Source: Lepidurus packardi (Eukaryota; Arthropoda; Branchiopoda; Notostraca; Triopsidae). Taken from it: a DNA stretch of 64,000 nucleotides. The notes below the pieces were generated by a model. It was not told the origin of the DNA. It did no database searches and worked only from the letters and a program-made list of their open reading frames with translations. The position numbers were made by a program, and so were the translations under genes. This document shows positions 10,710 to 21,530 of this stretch, piece by piece (position 1 is the first letter of the stretch; every line of letters starts with the position of its first letter). The stretch lies in the NCBI GenBank assembly GCA_023053545.1, contig JAKZAN010000001.1:8204565-8268564 (forward strand), given 5' to 3'.

Positions 10710-12451
10710 TTACTGTGAAGCATTCAATCTGGCGGCTTCAGTCCGTATAGCGCCAATGAGTTCCTGGTTTACCAGAAAGACGAATTTGAGACCCGCAATC
10801 TATATAAAGTATGCTTAATTGGAATAGTTTGTATCTTTATGACAAAACGTACCTCAACTACACCATTATGGGCCAGTTTGGCACGTTGGTTAGTTAAAAC
10901 GGGATTTCCATCCACATAAATTGGTCGCTTGCCCTCGTTTAGCAATAAAAACTCCCCAGATGCTCGTAACTTAATGATGCCTTGCTTACGTGACACTTTC
11001 CAGGCCGGTCCTTCAAGAGCTAAATCGATGTCTACCGTACTGACAGCTGTGCTACGTCCCAGCGTTACCTACATTATGGTATTCAAGTACATTAGCTAAT
11101 TGACCAACATCTTTTAAGAAAACAAAAAGATACCTCGCGTGAGCGCATAAGATAGCGAACCAATCTACCGCGCAAAACAGCCAATGTCTGAGCGTCAAAA
11201 TCCGGAGGAGATATGCCCGTTACAGCCTCTACTAAAACTTGCCATCTTCCCAGCTCCGACTCCAGCAGGCGAATCTCTCGTTTGCATAACCTAAAAACAC
11301 CACGTAAGTCGTAAATCTAGAGGAAATTTGCTGAATCACACCTATCCATAAAGCTCATTTCTGCGTCCAGAGCGTCGTCTTTTGCTTCGGCAGCAGTTGT
11401 GTCGAGCTCGTTGAGCATTTCATCAGCATCCGAGAAACTGAGGACATGGTCTTGACGAGGCCAAGCCGGTAAGGTCTGATCAGGGAGTAAGTGAAATTGT
11501 TTCAAGGATTGCCAGTGCATTTGCAAGCGCTGGGGCGTGCGACATTGATGGAACACAGAGGGGTTGTCTTGCAGTAATTTTCCAAATGTCTCCAGAGTGG
11601 GCAGCGAGTTCTTTGGGGGTCAGTAAAGGTCGCATTTTTTAGGTGTTATTAGATAATACGCAATAACACTTACAGAGGGTAAGGTGTGCAGGAGAGCCTC
11701 TTCAGCTTTGCTGTAAAGAGCCCCGTTGCTGATGGCATTGGCAGCAGCTGCCGGTTGCAAATTGCGAAGAGCCGACTGAGCTAATCTGGATACATGTTTG
11801 TCGTACAGTAAAGCGTACCAACGCTCCGTGAGCTCAGTTAAAGTGAAAAAACAGGAAAATTTTACGCCACGGTGGACCGATACCAAATCCCCCGTCTAAA
11901 AGCGAATATATGTACTTGACATTATAGACTAAGATTGGAGATGGAGAAATAAATTAAATACCTGTTGGACAGCTGTGATCAGAGCCAAATCGTCAGATGG
12001 TTTCCAGCGACCCAAATCTTTCGTTGCTGATGCTTGTGATGGCCGAGGGCGCCGGGGACGGCGAAATACTTTTCCAACCTTACGCCGAGGATCAGGTAAT
12101 AGATTGGTCGAGCCCGGACTGGGGGAAATGCTGGCAACAGGCACAAAAGGACCCTCTTCTGTTCCTGCTTTTTGGAAGTAAATTTTCTCAAATGACAGAC
12201 AAAAAAAATTGTTATAGAGGTGATACCAAAAGGAGTTGTAATTTTCTTAGAAGTTCCCGCTTGGGGAGTCTGCAAGTTTAGGCTTGATTCGACTAACTCA
12301 TCGTCAAATCTGCGTCGTTTAATCGAACGAGTGGAACTGCAAATAATACAATTCGTAACGTCAGTATCAGAATTTAAGCTTAGCCACTGCAATTTTACCT
12401 TCTCCTTTTCTTTGCTTGTATGTCGTCCTCATTTTCTAGGTTAGAATCCAT
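10710..12451 (-). CDS. MCRS1: Microspherule protein 1 homologue (FHA domain)
   Basis: Nuclear FHA-domain protein of the INO80 and NSL chromatin complexes. Eight exons on the minus strand (12451-12399, 12336-12227, 12167-11962, 11895-11674, 11610-11342, 11290-11134, 11068-10853, 10799-10710) give 440 residues. Family signatures run in order: RSIKRRRFDDELVESSL near the N-terminus, GRWKPSDDLALITAV, GVKFSCFFTLTELTERWYAL, SKAEEALL, MHWQSLKQFHLLPDQT, the coiled segment REIRLLESELGRWQVLVEAV, and AVLRGRLVRYLMRSRE. The C-terminal FHA domain follows (VTLGRST, then SRKQGIIKLRASGEFLLLNEG and GRxPIYVDG-like). The similarity to vertebrate MCRS1 is continuous from the first exon to the last residue, and the start MDSNLENEDD is the only in-frame ATG before the second exon. 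Confidence 0.95.
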
Positions 12452-12749
12452 TCTGCTCTGTCTTTCAGAAGAAAACTGGAGCACTTTGTTATAGGTAGCA
12501 ACTTTTTTGTTTTCTTCTTCTTCTTTCCTTTGTGTTTGTTAAAGACGACAGGCGAAGTGGCATCGCATCGTCGTCTGCTGCATTCACAATAGGTGTCGCT
12601 GTCTATTCAACTCCGGTTGACTTTGGTCCGAACACGAATTTATACAATTATATTGGGATGGCGTGCTTAGGAAAGTGCATGTTAAAGAAAGGTGATAGAA
12701 TTTAGACCTTCACCGAACATTTACATAATATCGACTAGTCCTGTAACTC
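12452..12749. other. Short gap between MCRS1 promoter and LINE relic
   Basis: Contains a T-rich tract and the presumed promoter of MCRS1. The 3' end of the LINE (its non-coding tail) should also fall here, but no clear poly(A) or target-site duplication is visible. Confidence 0.4.
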
Positions 12750-13842
12750 TTATGTAATCACTAAAAGTGACTGGGCTAAAAATTGCTTGTATTCTGTAAG
12801 ATTGCCAAAACCCAGTGCGTTCTCGAGCTTAAATTCGATTCCCTCTTTTATCATTTTATTTTTTTCCCGTTCAAACGAGTGGCACAAGCATTCCATAATC
12901 TTGTGTTCCACCGTATCTTCCCTCTCCCCACACCTATCACACGTGCTATTTCTTTGTAGATTAAATCTGTACATCCATGATCCTGTTTTTCCGTGTCCAC
13001 ATCTCAATCGTAAAAGATGAACTGATACTTTCCTGTTTTTGTGTAATAACCAGGGTGCTGTTCTGATGTTTTGAGCGAATTGTCCAAAATTTTGAGAAAA
13101 GCTCTTTTTAATTCAGTAATACATTTTCCTCTAGTTTCTGTTTAAATCCGGCCGAAAGCTCGTGTCTTTTGAGGTCTCTTAATATTATTTGGTTGGAGTT
13201 TTTGCCAATCTTTGCTGCCGTATCTACTGCTTCGTTTCCTGCGATTCCTACACGACCTGGAACCCATTGCAACGTGATGTCAAAATTGTTTGCTTGTAAG
13301 GTCTGAATTTCTTGGACTATCTCGAAGTATGCCCTCCTTCCGTAAGAAGCAATAGCGCCGAGGGCCGCTGATGAGTCCGACAGGATAAGATAGTTGTTTG
13401 CGCTCGAGTTCTCTATAATAATTAATGCTTCTTTGATGGCGAACAACTCCCCTGTCATTAACGACGACCACCGAGGGAGAGGGAAACCGACAGAGTTATT
13501 TCCAGTTTCTATATGTATCTCTGATCCCGAATGCCCGTCTTCGTCTCTGGACCCATCGGTAAAAACTTTGGTGTGGTTGGGGAAGTTCTTATTTATGTAC
13601 TGGTACGCGAGTTGTTTACAGTCATTTAACCGTTCTTTTTGCATGCTTAGTTTCGGTATATCTTTAACTATATTCTTGGGATAAAAAATCCATGGTGGTG
13701 TTAGATTCTCAAAGAAATCTCCTTCTTTTGGTTTCACAATTTCAAAAGACTCGTACATCTGTTTAAACGACGTCAATAGCGAAGAATTACGGTTGTTGAC
13801 AACCCTTTTGACTACTAGGTCGTGTTTCGGGCACTCGACCAT
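12750..13842 (-). pseudogene. LINE ORF2 C-terminus: RNase H and Cys/His tail
   Basis: An open segment (13842-13108) carries an RNase H domain with the first Asp in FTDGSRDEDG, the Glu in GELFAIKEAL, the second Asp in ILSDSSAALGAI and a last Asp in GNEAVDTAAK. In a shifted frame, 13007-12750 carries the typical downstream segment RCGHGKTGSW...CDRCGEREDTVEHKIMEC. The two frames are separated by a disrupted stretch near 13010-13110, so this is not a working gene. Confidence 0.85.
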
Positions 13843-13898
13843 TCTATTGATATAAATAGTAGCTAACAGCTCCCTTCTGTCCCTCAGCGGTGTACTGC

Positions 13899-15390
13899 CT
13901 AGCTGTTGCGCACAATAAAACTGCTATCGGTGTAGTTTTGGTAGCTCCTAGAATAATCCTTTATTAGGGCTCTGTTTTGAATTACCTCAAGGCATTGCAG
14001 TTTTTTAACATTGATATCTTTGAATACTATGGAGCCATATCCAAGCTTTGATCTTATTAGTCCTTGATAGAGGGTTTTCATAACTTGTTGACTACTCCCC
14101 CAACTGGTCCCTGCTAGTCTACTGAGCATCCCTATAGCTTTAATACCTTCTTCCCTGATGGCTTACAAATGTTCTGAGAAGGACAAAGACTTGTTAAAAG
14201 TTATCGCCCAAAATTTGCCCGACTTCACTCTCGTTATCTGCGTCCCATTGATCTTTAATTTCCATTTACTTTCTAATTTTCGTTTTCGCGTGATGACCAT
14301 GTAATTTGATTTTTTAGTGGACATTTTGAAGCCATTTTTACCACACCAAGAGTTAACATCCCCGAGAATTGTATTAGCCTTTCTTTTGTTACTAGCTTTA
14401 GTGAACACACAACAGCCTCGTACTATAAGGAACTTACGACTGTATTCGAGTGACGTGAAAGGAAGACTGAACATAGAGACTTACGTTACAAACAAAGGGT
14501 ACGAGAGGAAAAAGGGGTGATACAACAAAAATCTGAAACTCCAGTCATTTCCGAATTTCGGACTCAATACATCACTTTCTCTTTGCTATATCTACACTAA
14601 TCCCTGTAACCCATAGCGCAATATCGTCTACAAATATCGATATATTTCCGTGTCCGAATTGACTTGACAGGTCTGCCATCATCATATTAAATAGCCAGGG
14701 AGGCATTACAGATCCTTGTGATATTCCTTTTTTTCATGGGGATTTGTGTCGACAGGTGGGCACCCATAACTCTGACTTGAAGGGTTCGTTCTTTTAAGAA
14801 GTTACATATTACCGCTAGAATCTTTCCTCTGATGCCTCCCTCACCTATCTTTCTGAGTAGTCCTTCAATCCATACTCCATCATATGCTTGCTGTACGTCA
14901 GTTAATACTAATACTGCGACGTCTCCTGATCCGTACTTTGTTTGACAGTCGTTTTTTAGTCCGACTAACTGGTCTACCGTACTTCTCCCTACTCTGAACC
15001 CCGTCTGACATGGGGACATTATTGCGTTCTTTTCTGTAAACCATGATAATCTTCTGATTATCATTCTTTCGAAAATTTTGGCTAAGCATGATATCAATGA
15101 AACGGGCCTGTATGACTCACGCTCCTTATGATCTTTACCCAGTTTTGGAATGGGAATCACTACCGCGTTTCTTCAGTCAGAGGGTACCACACCTGTCTCC
15201 AAAATGTAGTTATAAATACTGAACAGAGCTTGCTTGAAATTGTTGGGAAGTCTCTTTATTATTGTATAATGGATCATGTCTTTGCCCTGACTAGTTTTTG
15301 GTAGTTTGCGAATGACTTCCGTAAATTCCCATACTGTAAAGGGTTTGTCCAGTTCTTTAATTTCTCTACGTCCTCCCATATATGCGAGGA
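13899..15390 (-). pseudogene. LINE ORF2 reverse transcriptase, broken
   Basis: Fragments in several frames spell a reverse transcriptase: LPKTSQGKDMIHYTIIKRLP at the start (15379-15173), then PKLGKDHKERESYRPVSLIS and the fingers/palm region with VLTDVQQAYDGVW (15160-14687). A FVDD catalytic motif is encoded at 14634-14623, and thumb-region fragments follow (14474-14163 and 14129-13899). Stops after the FVDD segment and frame changes near 15165 and 14690 show decay. The family identification is firm, but single lesions were not counted exhaustively. Confidence 0.85.
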
Positions 15391-16284
15391 TTTTTAACTC
15401 AATTATGTCATTATCCCAAATCTGGGTCGACCAGTTCCGGTGCTATTGACTGAAAGCTACCAAAATGTTGTGCAAACATTTCCGCCGTTTCTTCTTCACT
15501 TTCTACTATCTCACCCGCTGGGTTGTTGATTTTCCCTAAACGTTCTACCCTTACATTCCATTGCCCGAATTAATCCCCACGCTTCTTTCATTGGTGTTTT
15601 GATAAAGCTCTCAAATTTAAATTTCCAGAATTGTCACTTTGCCTTTTGGGAGGCTTGCTTACTGAGTGCCTGTGTTACTCCTTTGCATTCATATACGTTT
15701 TCTGGACAAGGATTACGTCTTAACGTTCTGTATGCTGCTCTTATAGCTTTGCTTAGCTCTTTGCTGCATTGCTTGTTCCACCAAGGCTTCCTAACTTTTT
15801 TTTTTCAACTTGGTATTGAGCTGCGAGGGCCCATCAGTACTCCCTCCCAAGAGTCTAATGTGTTTTTTGCTCACCGTAGTTAGCTGATGAAATTTGTGTA
15901 CCTTTCTTCTGCCCTCCCAGTGGAGGTCAAGATTTCTATATTCAGGCTCTCTAATTCTGCGTGCCAATCATTCCACTTTGCTTTGCTAAATAGCCAACGT
16001 TGTGCTACTACCATGTTCCTATTATGTGGGGTGCCCTCCAGCTGTATAACCAAGGGTAAATGATCACTTTGTAATAACCCACGTACTTATTCTGCTCGTG
16101 CCTTGTCATATATATTACTAGAAGCAAAACATAAATCCAGTGTTGGTGGCTTGGCCACCCCGCTAAACATGTGCCCTCCTCTTTCAGGCTTACTAATATT
16201 AATTTTTCTCATTCTTCCAAGAATTTAACAAGGACCTTCCCTCTATAGTCAGCTTTTTTCCTCTCCCACAGAGGGTGATGCGAA

Positions 16285-16733
16285 TTAAAGTCCCCAAAAG
16301 AAAAGAGTTTTACTGTTTTCACATATCTGATCAAGATAAAAATTATACTCTTCTTTAGATATTTGATTCCTATTTTGTCCTTGTTGTACTTGTAAATAGG
16401 CTCCTAACAAGTGAATACTATCACCCTCCCGCTTGATTTTTAAGCCACCTAATTCTAATACACGGTGTCCGAATTCAGTTGAATCCACTCTACTTCTATT
16501 GTATTACGAACACAAAATAAAATTACATCTCCCCTGGTTCCGCTATTCCTCTCCTTCCTATATGTATTATACCCTTCAATACTAACATGATCTTCAGTCT
16601 TTAACCATGTTTCACACACAAATATTACATCTGATTTTTTAAGCTTTTCGGTAATATAGGCGCATAAGCCTGCTAGGTCAGGTTTTATACTCCATGCATT
16701 CCAAGCTATGGTTTTGAGAAGTTGGTCAGACAT
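16285..16733 (-). pseudogene. LINE APE-type endonuclease fragment
   Basis: The translated minus strand begins LLKTIAWNAWSIKPDLAGLC and contains FVCETWLKTEDHVSIEGY, the N-terminal motifs of the apurinic-like endonuclease that nicks LINE target sites. The rest of the domain continues in other frames toward 15900, with fragments such as LGGLKIKREGDSIHLLGAYL, so the coding sequence is frameshifted. Confidence 0.8.
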
Positions 16734-17007
16734 GAAATAAGAGCCTGTATAGTTGACGGGTCCATTAATATTGTTTTACATGCGCTTCTTATTTCTCTCC
16801 ATTTTTCTTCCCAGCTACCTGTTTTAAGCAATATTGACAAGCATCCCACGATTAAACTTGTAATTAGCCGTGCTATTGCGTTGCGCGGTTGTTGAAACTC
16901 ACTTATTCTCTCACTTCTATTCCCGTTCATTTGATGCTGCTGCGCTACTTTAGGACTTCTCACTATCTGCGCTTGGTTCCGTTGTCGTACTTCGCCTCTC
17001 GCTGCCG

Positions 17008-17905
17008 TCACCTCCCCATAGGTATAAGAGGAGTTTTCTGGCCTGTGCTTCCATTGGTTCTACCCTGTCCTAACCCTGTGACTTTCTTCGCGTTTTGGTT
17101 TACAGAGACGGCTTGGCTTTCTTGCTGTGTTTTATTTCGCTGTTGTTTCTGCTTTTGCGTCTTCAAAATACTCACATCTGTAGTCCGATGCCTCATGATT
17201 TTTACTTGCAATTTGCACAGTTTGGTGCTTTCTCCCGATTCCTTCTTGTACATCCGCTAGTCCGGTGTTCCTCTCCACAAAATCCACATCGTTCCTTGGC
17301 CGTACAAGACAAGTTGATATGTCCAAAGCGTTGACATTTATAACACCTGATAGGACGTGGTTCAAATACAGTTACCGGTATTATAATAGACCAAGCCTTA
17401 ATGTGGTCGGGAAGTTCAGTTTTATCAAACATTAAATGGAATGATCCTGTAGGGGACTTCGTCCATTCTCCTGCTTCGTTTACGATGAATTTAAAGAGTT
17501 GCCTTACCGCACATACCCCCTCAAATTTTTGTTCTTCAATTTCTCCTTTAGTCACTCCTGGTAAACGCACAATACCATGTATCACGTTTAAAGGCTTAGA
17601 CAGTCTGGCTTCTACCATCCATTCTCCTATCCTCCCCACCTTCAACATTTTATCGATTACCAACTCATCTTTTGGATGGGCTAGTAGGAGGTAACTCCCT
17701 CTGGTTATCTTGGTTTTGAGGTATTTTACTTTAAAGGCTTCTGGTGTTTTACCTAACTTGACAGGGTCAACTTTTGCGAAAGTTATGCCTTCCGCTTCTT
17801 TATTCTAAAATTAATCGGTCTTTCGCTATTACCCTCTGTCTGGTTATTTTCCGGATCTGATCCGGCCAACAGAATAGAACCTACTCGTTGCCTTTTCTTT
17901 GCCAT
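17008..17905 (-). pseudogene. LINE ORF1 (gag-like, zinc knuckles), frameshifted
   Basis: The start codon at 17905 opens MAKKRQRVGSILLAG. This frame hits a stop near 17790, and the product resumes in another frame (GRIGEWMVEARLSKPLNVI onward). Three zinc knuckles follow: CYKCQRFGHINLSC, CGFCGEEHRTSGC and CANCKGNHEASDYRC. This is the RNA-binding ORF1 protein layout of I/Jockey-type LINEs. At least one frameshift separates the N-terminus from the body. Confidence 0.82.
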
Positions 17906-17926
17906 GAACGTGCTTGTACTCGCATT

Positions 17927-19403
17927 CGGGGTTGCCAGATGGTTTTTTCCGAACCAAAAATGGGGAAAATTATTTGTTTTGAAAGGCTTTGTTTTACGAA
18001 CATTTGGTTTGGTTTTTTGGTTTGTTTATGGTTTGTTTGGAGAAATCTTCGCAAAATCATAATAGGGTACAAAGTAACCTCTCAGTAACCAAACTAGGAG
18101 TTTTTAACACTAGAGGTACCAAAAACCTCTTTCTTATGTAGATTTCTTTTGCCAAATTCTCCCCCTAGGAATGTAAGATTTTTGTTCAAAAGTAAATTTG
18201 CAGAGAATAAGAGGGCGCCGAGACAGTAGTTGAAATTGTGCAGGCAAGGTGTTTGAAAAGTTTCTGTTTGAAATAATCTCTCAGACGGAAACACGGTTAC
18301 CTGAAAACAAAGAAGTATTTCGTGGCCTATCATACTTACCTCCTAGTCGAGTTATTCCACAGGTGGATAAAATTGCTTTCGCCCTGACTCACCTAATGGG
18401 AACGAACGCTCAGATAATCCTAAACCATAGAAGAATTACACTTGTAATCTGGTCAGAGGCGGATCTTTAAAAAAGTTCTGACGTCCCTTGAGACGTAGTT
18501 GAGTTCTGTACGTCAGTCAGAAATTACCAGGACGCACGAGGACTTTTTGCATTCAGAGAGTTATCTGAGTATTGCTTAGCCTGTTTATTGATGCCAATTT
18601 CTAATGCTTTTGTAGAAAGAGTATTGTCGCAAGTGACGTACGTAAAGAGCAAACTGCGCAATTGAATTGAGATGAAAATACTTGACGCAGTTGTTAGAAT
18701 TAAGTCGAACCTTTCCAGTGTAAATTTGTGTTCTAAAGAATTTCAAGTGACGGCTACAATGGTTCAGTACTTCCGCAGCAATACGTACAACGATAATAGT
18801 GAAGATGAAGTTGATGTTGAAGGCTTCGCGATTTTCGCACACTTCGAATATTATTTCTTTTTTATCTCTATAGTACTTACTGCCCATGTTTATGGAAGCA
18901 TTTCTTTTTCCTGCATGTAACATGTATAAAGGTTTTGGTTAACTTGCTCTACGTGTATTTCTGCCTTTTTTAACCCAGAAAGACCCTCACTTGTAATAAT
19001 ATAAAATGAATCTCTTTAACGTGCAATTTTAATTGCAATACATACATGCCAAAAGCAAATTCGTGTGGGTTTCAATTACCGAAAATAATGATCTCGTAGT
19101 GATAATAAACTAACGTAATCAAATGTAGTAGTATTGAGTTGGTGTTTGTATTCTATTTTTGCTTAACGATGAGTATGAGTATAACTTTAATCCGAAAGAT
19201 TTTCCCCACATTAATTTAATATGAAAATAGGTCGCAGTGGTATCGACGAAGTTTTCCACAATTTATTGTACTAATTGCTTTAAAACTTCGAAGTTTAAAC
19301 ACATGTAAACACATTTAATTTGTTTTGAAACGCCGGCGGTTTATTTCGGTTTGTTTTTCAGGTTACTTTGGTTTGCTGAATCAGAAAAAGTTTGGCAACC
19401 CTG
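17927..19403 (+). mobile_element. Probable hAT DNA transposon relic
   Basis: CGGGGTTGCCAGA at 17927-17939 is matched in inverted orientation by TTGGCAACCCTG ending at 19403 (reverse complement CAGGGTTGCCAA). CAGGG-type ends are typical of hAT elements. The similarity continues loosely inward for about 30 bp, and transposase remains lie between. No clear 8 bp target duplication is visible, so the boundaries are tentative. The left end abuts the 5' end of the LINE relic at 17905. Confidence 0.55.
18249..18920 (+). pseudogene. hAT transposase C-terminal dimerisation region, decayed
   Basis: In the plus strand the segment near 18585-18760 reads CLLMPISNAFVERVLSQV, then KSKLRN, an in-frame TGA at 18663-18665, and EMKILDAVVRIKSNLSS. 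This matches the C-terminal hAT dimerisation motif (P.SNA..ER.FS..  ..K...RN.......DA..RI). Upstream pieces (18249-18470) may be the preceding part of the transposase. The stop and frame changes mark it as a pseudogene. Confidence 0.75.
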
Positions 19404-20400
19404 CGCTTGACCAAGCCTTTTCTTCCTTCCCTATAGGTTTTGTTCCCTTTCCAGTTTTCTTCATAGCTAACTTATCCCTTTTGGAAATGACTGTCTCAAG
19501 CCCGTCTCTATCCTTAACCACTCTACTTTTCCTTGACGAGTTCCCTTGCTGTGGATTTTCCATACCTGATTCTTCTTGGGAAAAGCCTTTCAAGTCTTCC
19601 TCCGACCAATCTTATTCATGGCCTCTACTGACGAAGTCGTGGATTCCGTTGTTCCCCCCGATCGAACGAGGGGTCAACTACGATATAACCCCAGCACCGT
19701 ATATTAAGTTACCTGTTGCAAGTGCAAGAAAACAATAATTTGGGATTCGTGCTTTCGGAAAGCTTGGGTTTATGCTAGGGGATCTTTCACATAATATACG
19801 CTCAACCTTCCCGTCTAAACGGTCCGACTGGAATGACCTTATGAAATTAGCAACGCAACTGTTCAAACTTCCCAAGCTCCTTTTACTATTTTACCCAAAC
19901 CAAGATTGGGGAGTTATAACGCCACTTTGCGTCATCTGTGATCAATTTTGGGGGTCAATTATGGCAGCGAGAAAATTGAAGAACGTTAAACGGATTCTCA
20001 AAAAAGGGAAACAATTTTCAAAAATTCTAAGGAAATTTTCCGTAAGAAGAATTTTTTCCACTTCTTTCATTAAGATGCACTAGAAAACGCACTAGGAGGG
20101 AGGGCGGAGATGTAAAAGACGTTTTCATTCCGGACCTACTGCAAAGAGGTCAGAGAAATAGATTGTTGCGTAGGGAGAGGGGAAAGGGGTAATTTAGTAT
20201 ATGCATTAAGGTAAGCCGAAAATTACTTTTCACTTTCTAGTACTCTGTGATTACTTAGACATGAAGAAAGCAACTCAACCCTACTCTTAGGAATTGTTAC
20301 TTTTGGTAACCTTTCACGCTTCTATCTAAGGTCTTGACGATAACCTCGATGTATGCATTGTCAGTTGTCTTTCACCTTCACAGTTCATGTTCCCAGTTAG
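19404..20400. other. Intergenic, unassigned
   Basis: Holds moderately long frames on both strands (for example 19593-19381 minus, rich in Lys/Glu), but no recognisable domain, no start context and no splice structure. It could be further transposon debris next to the hAT relic. The right end leads into the promoter of the Pro-rich secreted protein gene. Confidence 0.4.
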
Positions 20401-20408
20401 TATAAAAG
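20401..20408 (+). promoter_or_regulatory. TATA box of the Pro-rich repeat gene
   Basis: TATAAAAG lies 105 bp before the start codon at 20506. Transcription would start near 20430, leaving a 5' UTR of about 75 nt, typical of strongly expressed cuticle or secreted-protein genes in arthropods. Confidence 0.65.
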
Positions 20409-20505
20409 GCAACCATGCATAGTTAAAATCATTCGACAACCGTCAATCGTCGGGACAAGTGCTCTGATTCCCCAACAAGTTTGTTCTGCGACAATTGAGT
20501 TCACA

Positions 20506-21261
20506 ATGAAGGTTTCGATTATTTGCTTGTTGGTAAGTAAACTCTGAACTATTATTTTGTTTTGAGTATTTGTGTTAAAAGCATTTTTTTCTTTACAGAT
20601 TTGTATTTGCTTGTTGGGTGATATGGCAACCGGCGAAAACCATCACCGCGAAAAGCGCTTTTTGAAGAAGAAGTTCTTCGGAGTCGAAAAGAAGACGACA
20701 ACTGTCCTGGGACCGCCTACAATTTTTGCCGTGCCTGAACCGGTCTACTACATTCCTGCACCACCACCACCACGGCCGCCTCCTCCCATGCCGTATGTTC
20801 CTCCCATGCCAAGATCGATGTCATACGCTCCACCCAGCCCTCCTCCTTATGCGCCACCCAGCCCTCCACCTTATGCGCCACCCAGCCCTCCTCCTTATGC
20901 GCCACCCAGCCCTCCTCCTTATGCGCCACCCAGCCCTCCTCCTTATGCGCCACCCAGCCCTCCTCCTTATGCGCCACCCAGCCCTCCTCCTTATGCGCCA
21001 CCCAGCCCTCCTCCTTATGCGCCACCCAGCCCTCCTCCTTATGCGCCACCCAGCCCTCCTCCTTATGCGCCACCCAGCCCTCCTCCTTATGCGCCACCCA
21101 GCCCTCCTCCTTATGCGCCACCCAGCCCTCCTCCTTATGCGCCACCCAGCCCTCCTCCTTATGCGCCACCCAGCCCTCCTCCTTATGCGCCACCCAGCCC
21201 TCCTCCTTATGCGCCACCCAGCCCTCCTGCTTATGCGCCACCTAGCCCTCTTCCATATTAG
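20506..21261 (+). CDS. Secreted Pro-rich repeat protein (18 x APPSPPPY)
   Basis: Two exons, 20506-20532 and 20599-21261, join in phase 0 to 229 residues. Exon 1 plus the start of exon 2 gives a signal peptide (MKVSIICLL then ICICLLGDMATG), a structure usual for arthropod cuticle and secreted-matrix genes. A dibasic stretch HHREKRFLKKKFF suggests propeptide cleavage after KR. The C-terminal two-thirds consist of 18 octapeptides of the APPSPPPY type, likely an extended, Tyr-crosslinkable structural domain. A TATA box lies at 20401 and an AATAAA signal near 21392. I cannot name an orthologue. A cuticle, silk-like or adhesive role is inference from composition. Confidence 0.85.
20827..21258 (+). 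repeat. 24-bp coding minisatellite, 18 units
   Basis: Exactly 432 bp made of 18 units of 24 bp (consensus begins GCGCCACCCAGCCCTCCTCC). Nearly all internal units are identical; the first two and last two carry the few substitutions, as expected if unequal exchange or slippage homogenises the middle. Because 24 is divisible by three, all three frames stay periodic, and long open frames exist on both strands. Only the APPSPPPY frame has a signal peptide and splice structure. Confidence 0.97.
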
Positions 21262-21530
21262 ACCGGATTAACCCTGACGGTAGTTCGTACCGAGCGTTGA
21301 GCGTTCGTTGATTTCTGATTTGTTTTAATCACCCAATACAGTTTTATGGAATGACAAAAATATCCAATTTTAAGAAATGAAAACAAAATCCAATAAAAAC
21401 AGTTTACGATTACTTAACATTCTTTTATTTGATTTGACGATTTTCGTATTTAGTTTAAATACCGCACGGTAGATGTCCCTAAATTGTTTGGCAACAGCCA
21501 AACCCACGTATTAGTTTTTTTTCTTCAAGA

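Larger units (their letters stand above)
12750..17905 (-). mobile_element. Degenerate non-LTR retrotransposon (LINE) with RNase H
   Basis: Reading the minus strand from 17905 down, the order is ORF1 with three CCHC knuckles, an APE-type endonuclease, reverse transcriptase, RNase H, and a terminal Cys/His segment. That order fits the I/Jockey superfamily members that carry RNase H; the exact clade is not resolved. Frameshifts and stops break the coding regions, so the copy is dead. The length of about 5.2 kb is close to a full element, so it seems nearly complete and was not strongly 5'-truncated. Confidence 0.9.

Noticed and set aside
19325..19738. 137-residue plus-strand and overlapping minus-strand frames next to the hAT relic
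   Set aside because: No recognisable domain in either strand and no splice or promoter signals; possibly transposon debris, but not supportable as a gene.
20717..21241. Long minus-strand frame repeating VAHKEEGW and a plus-strand frame repeating RHPALLLM
   Set aside because: They are mirror readings of the 24-bp minisatellite. Periodicity of 24 keeps every frame open; neither has a signal peptide, splice structure or non-repeat body.
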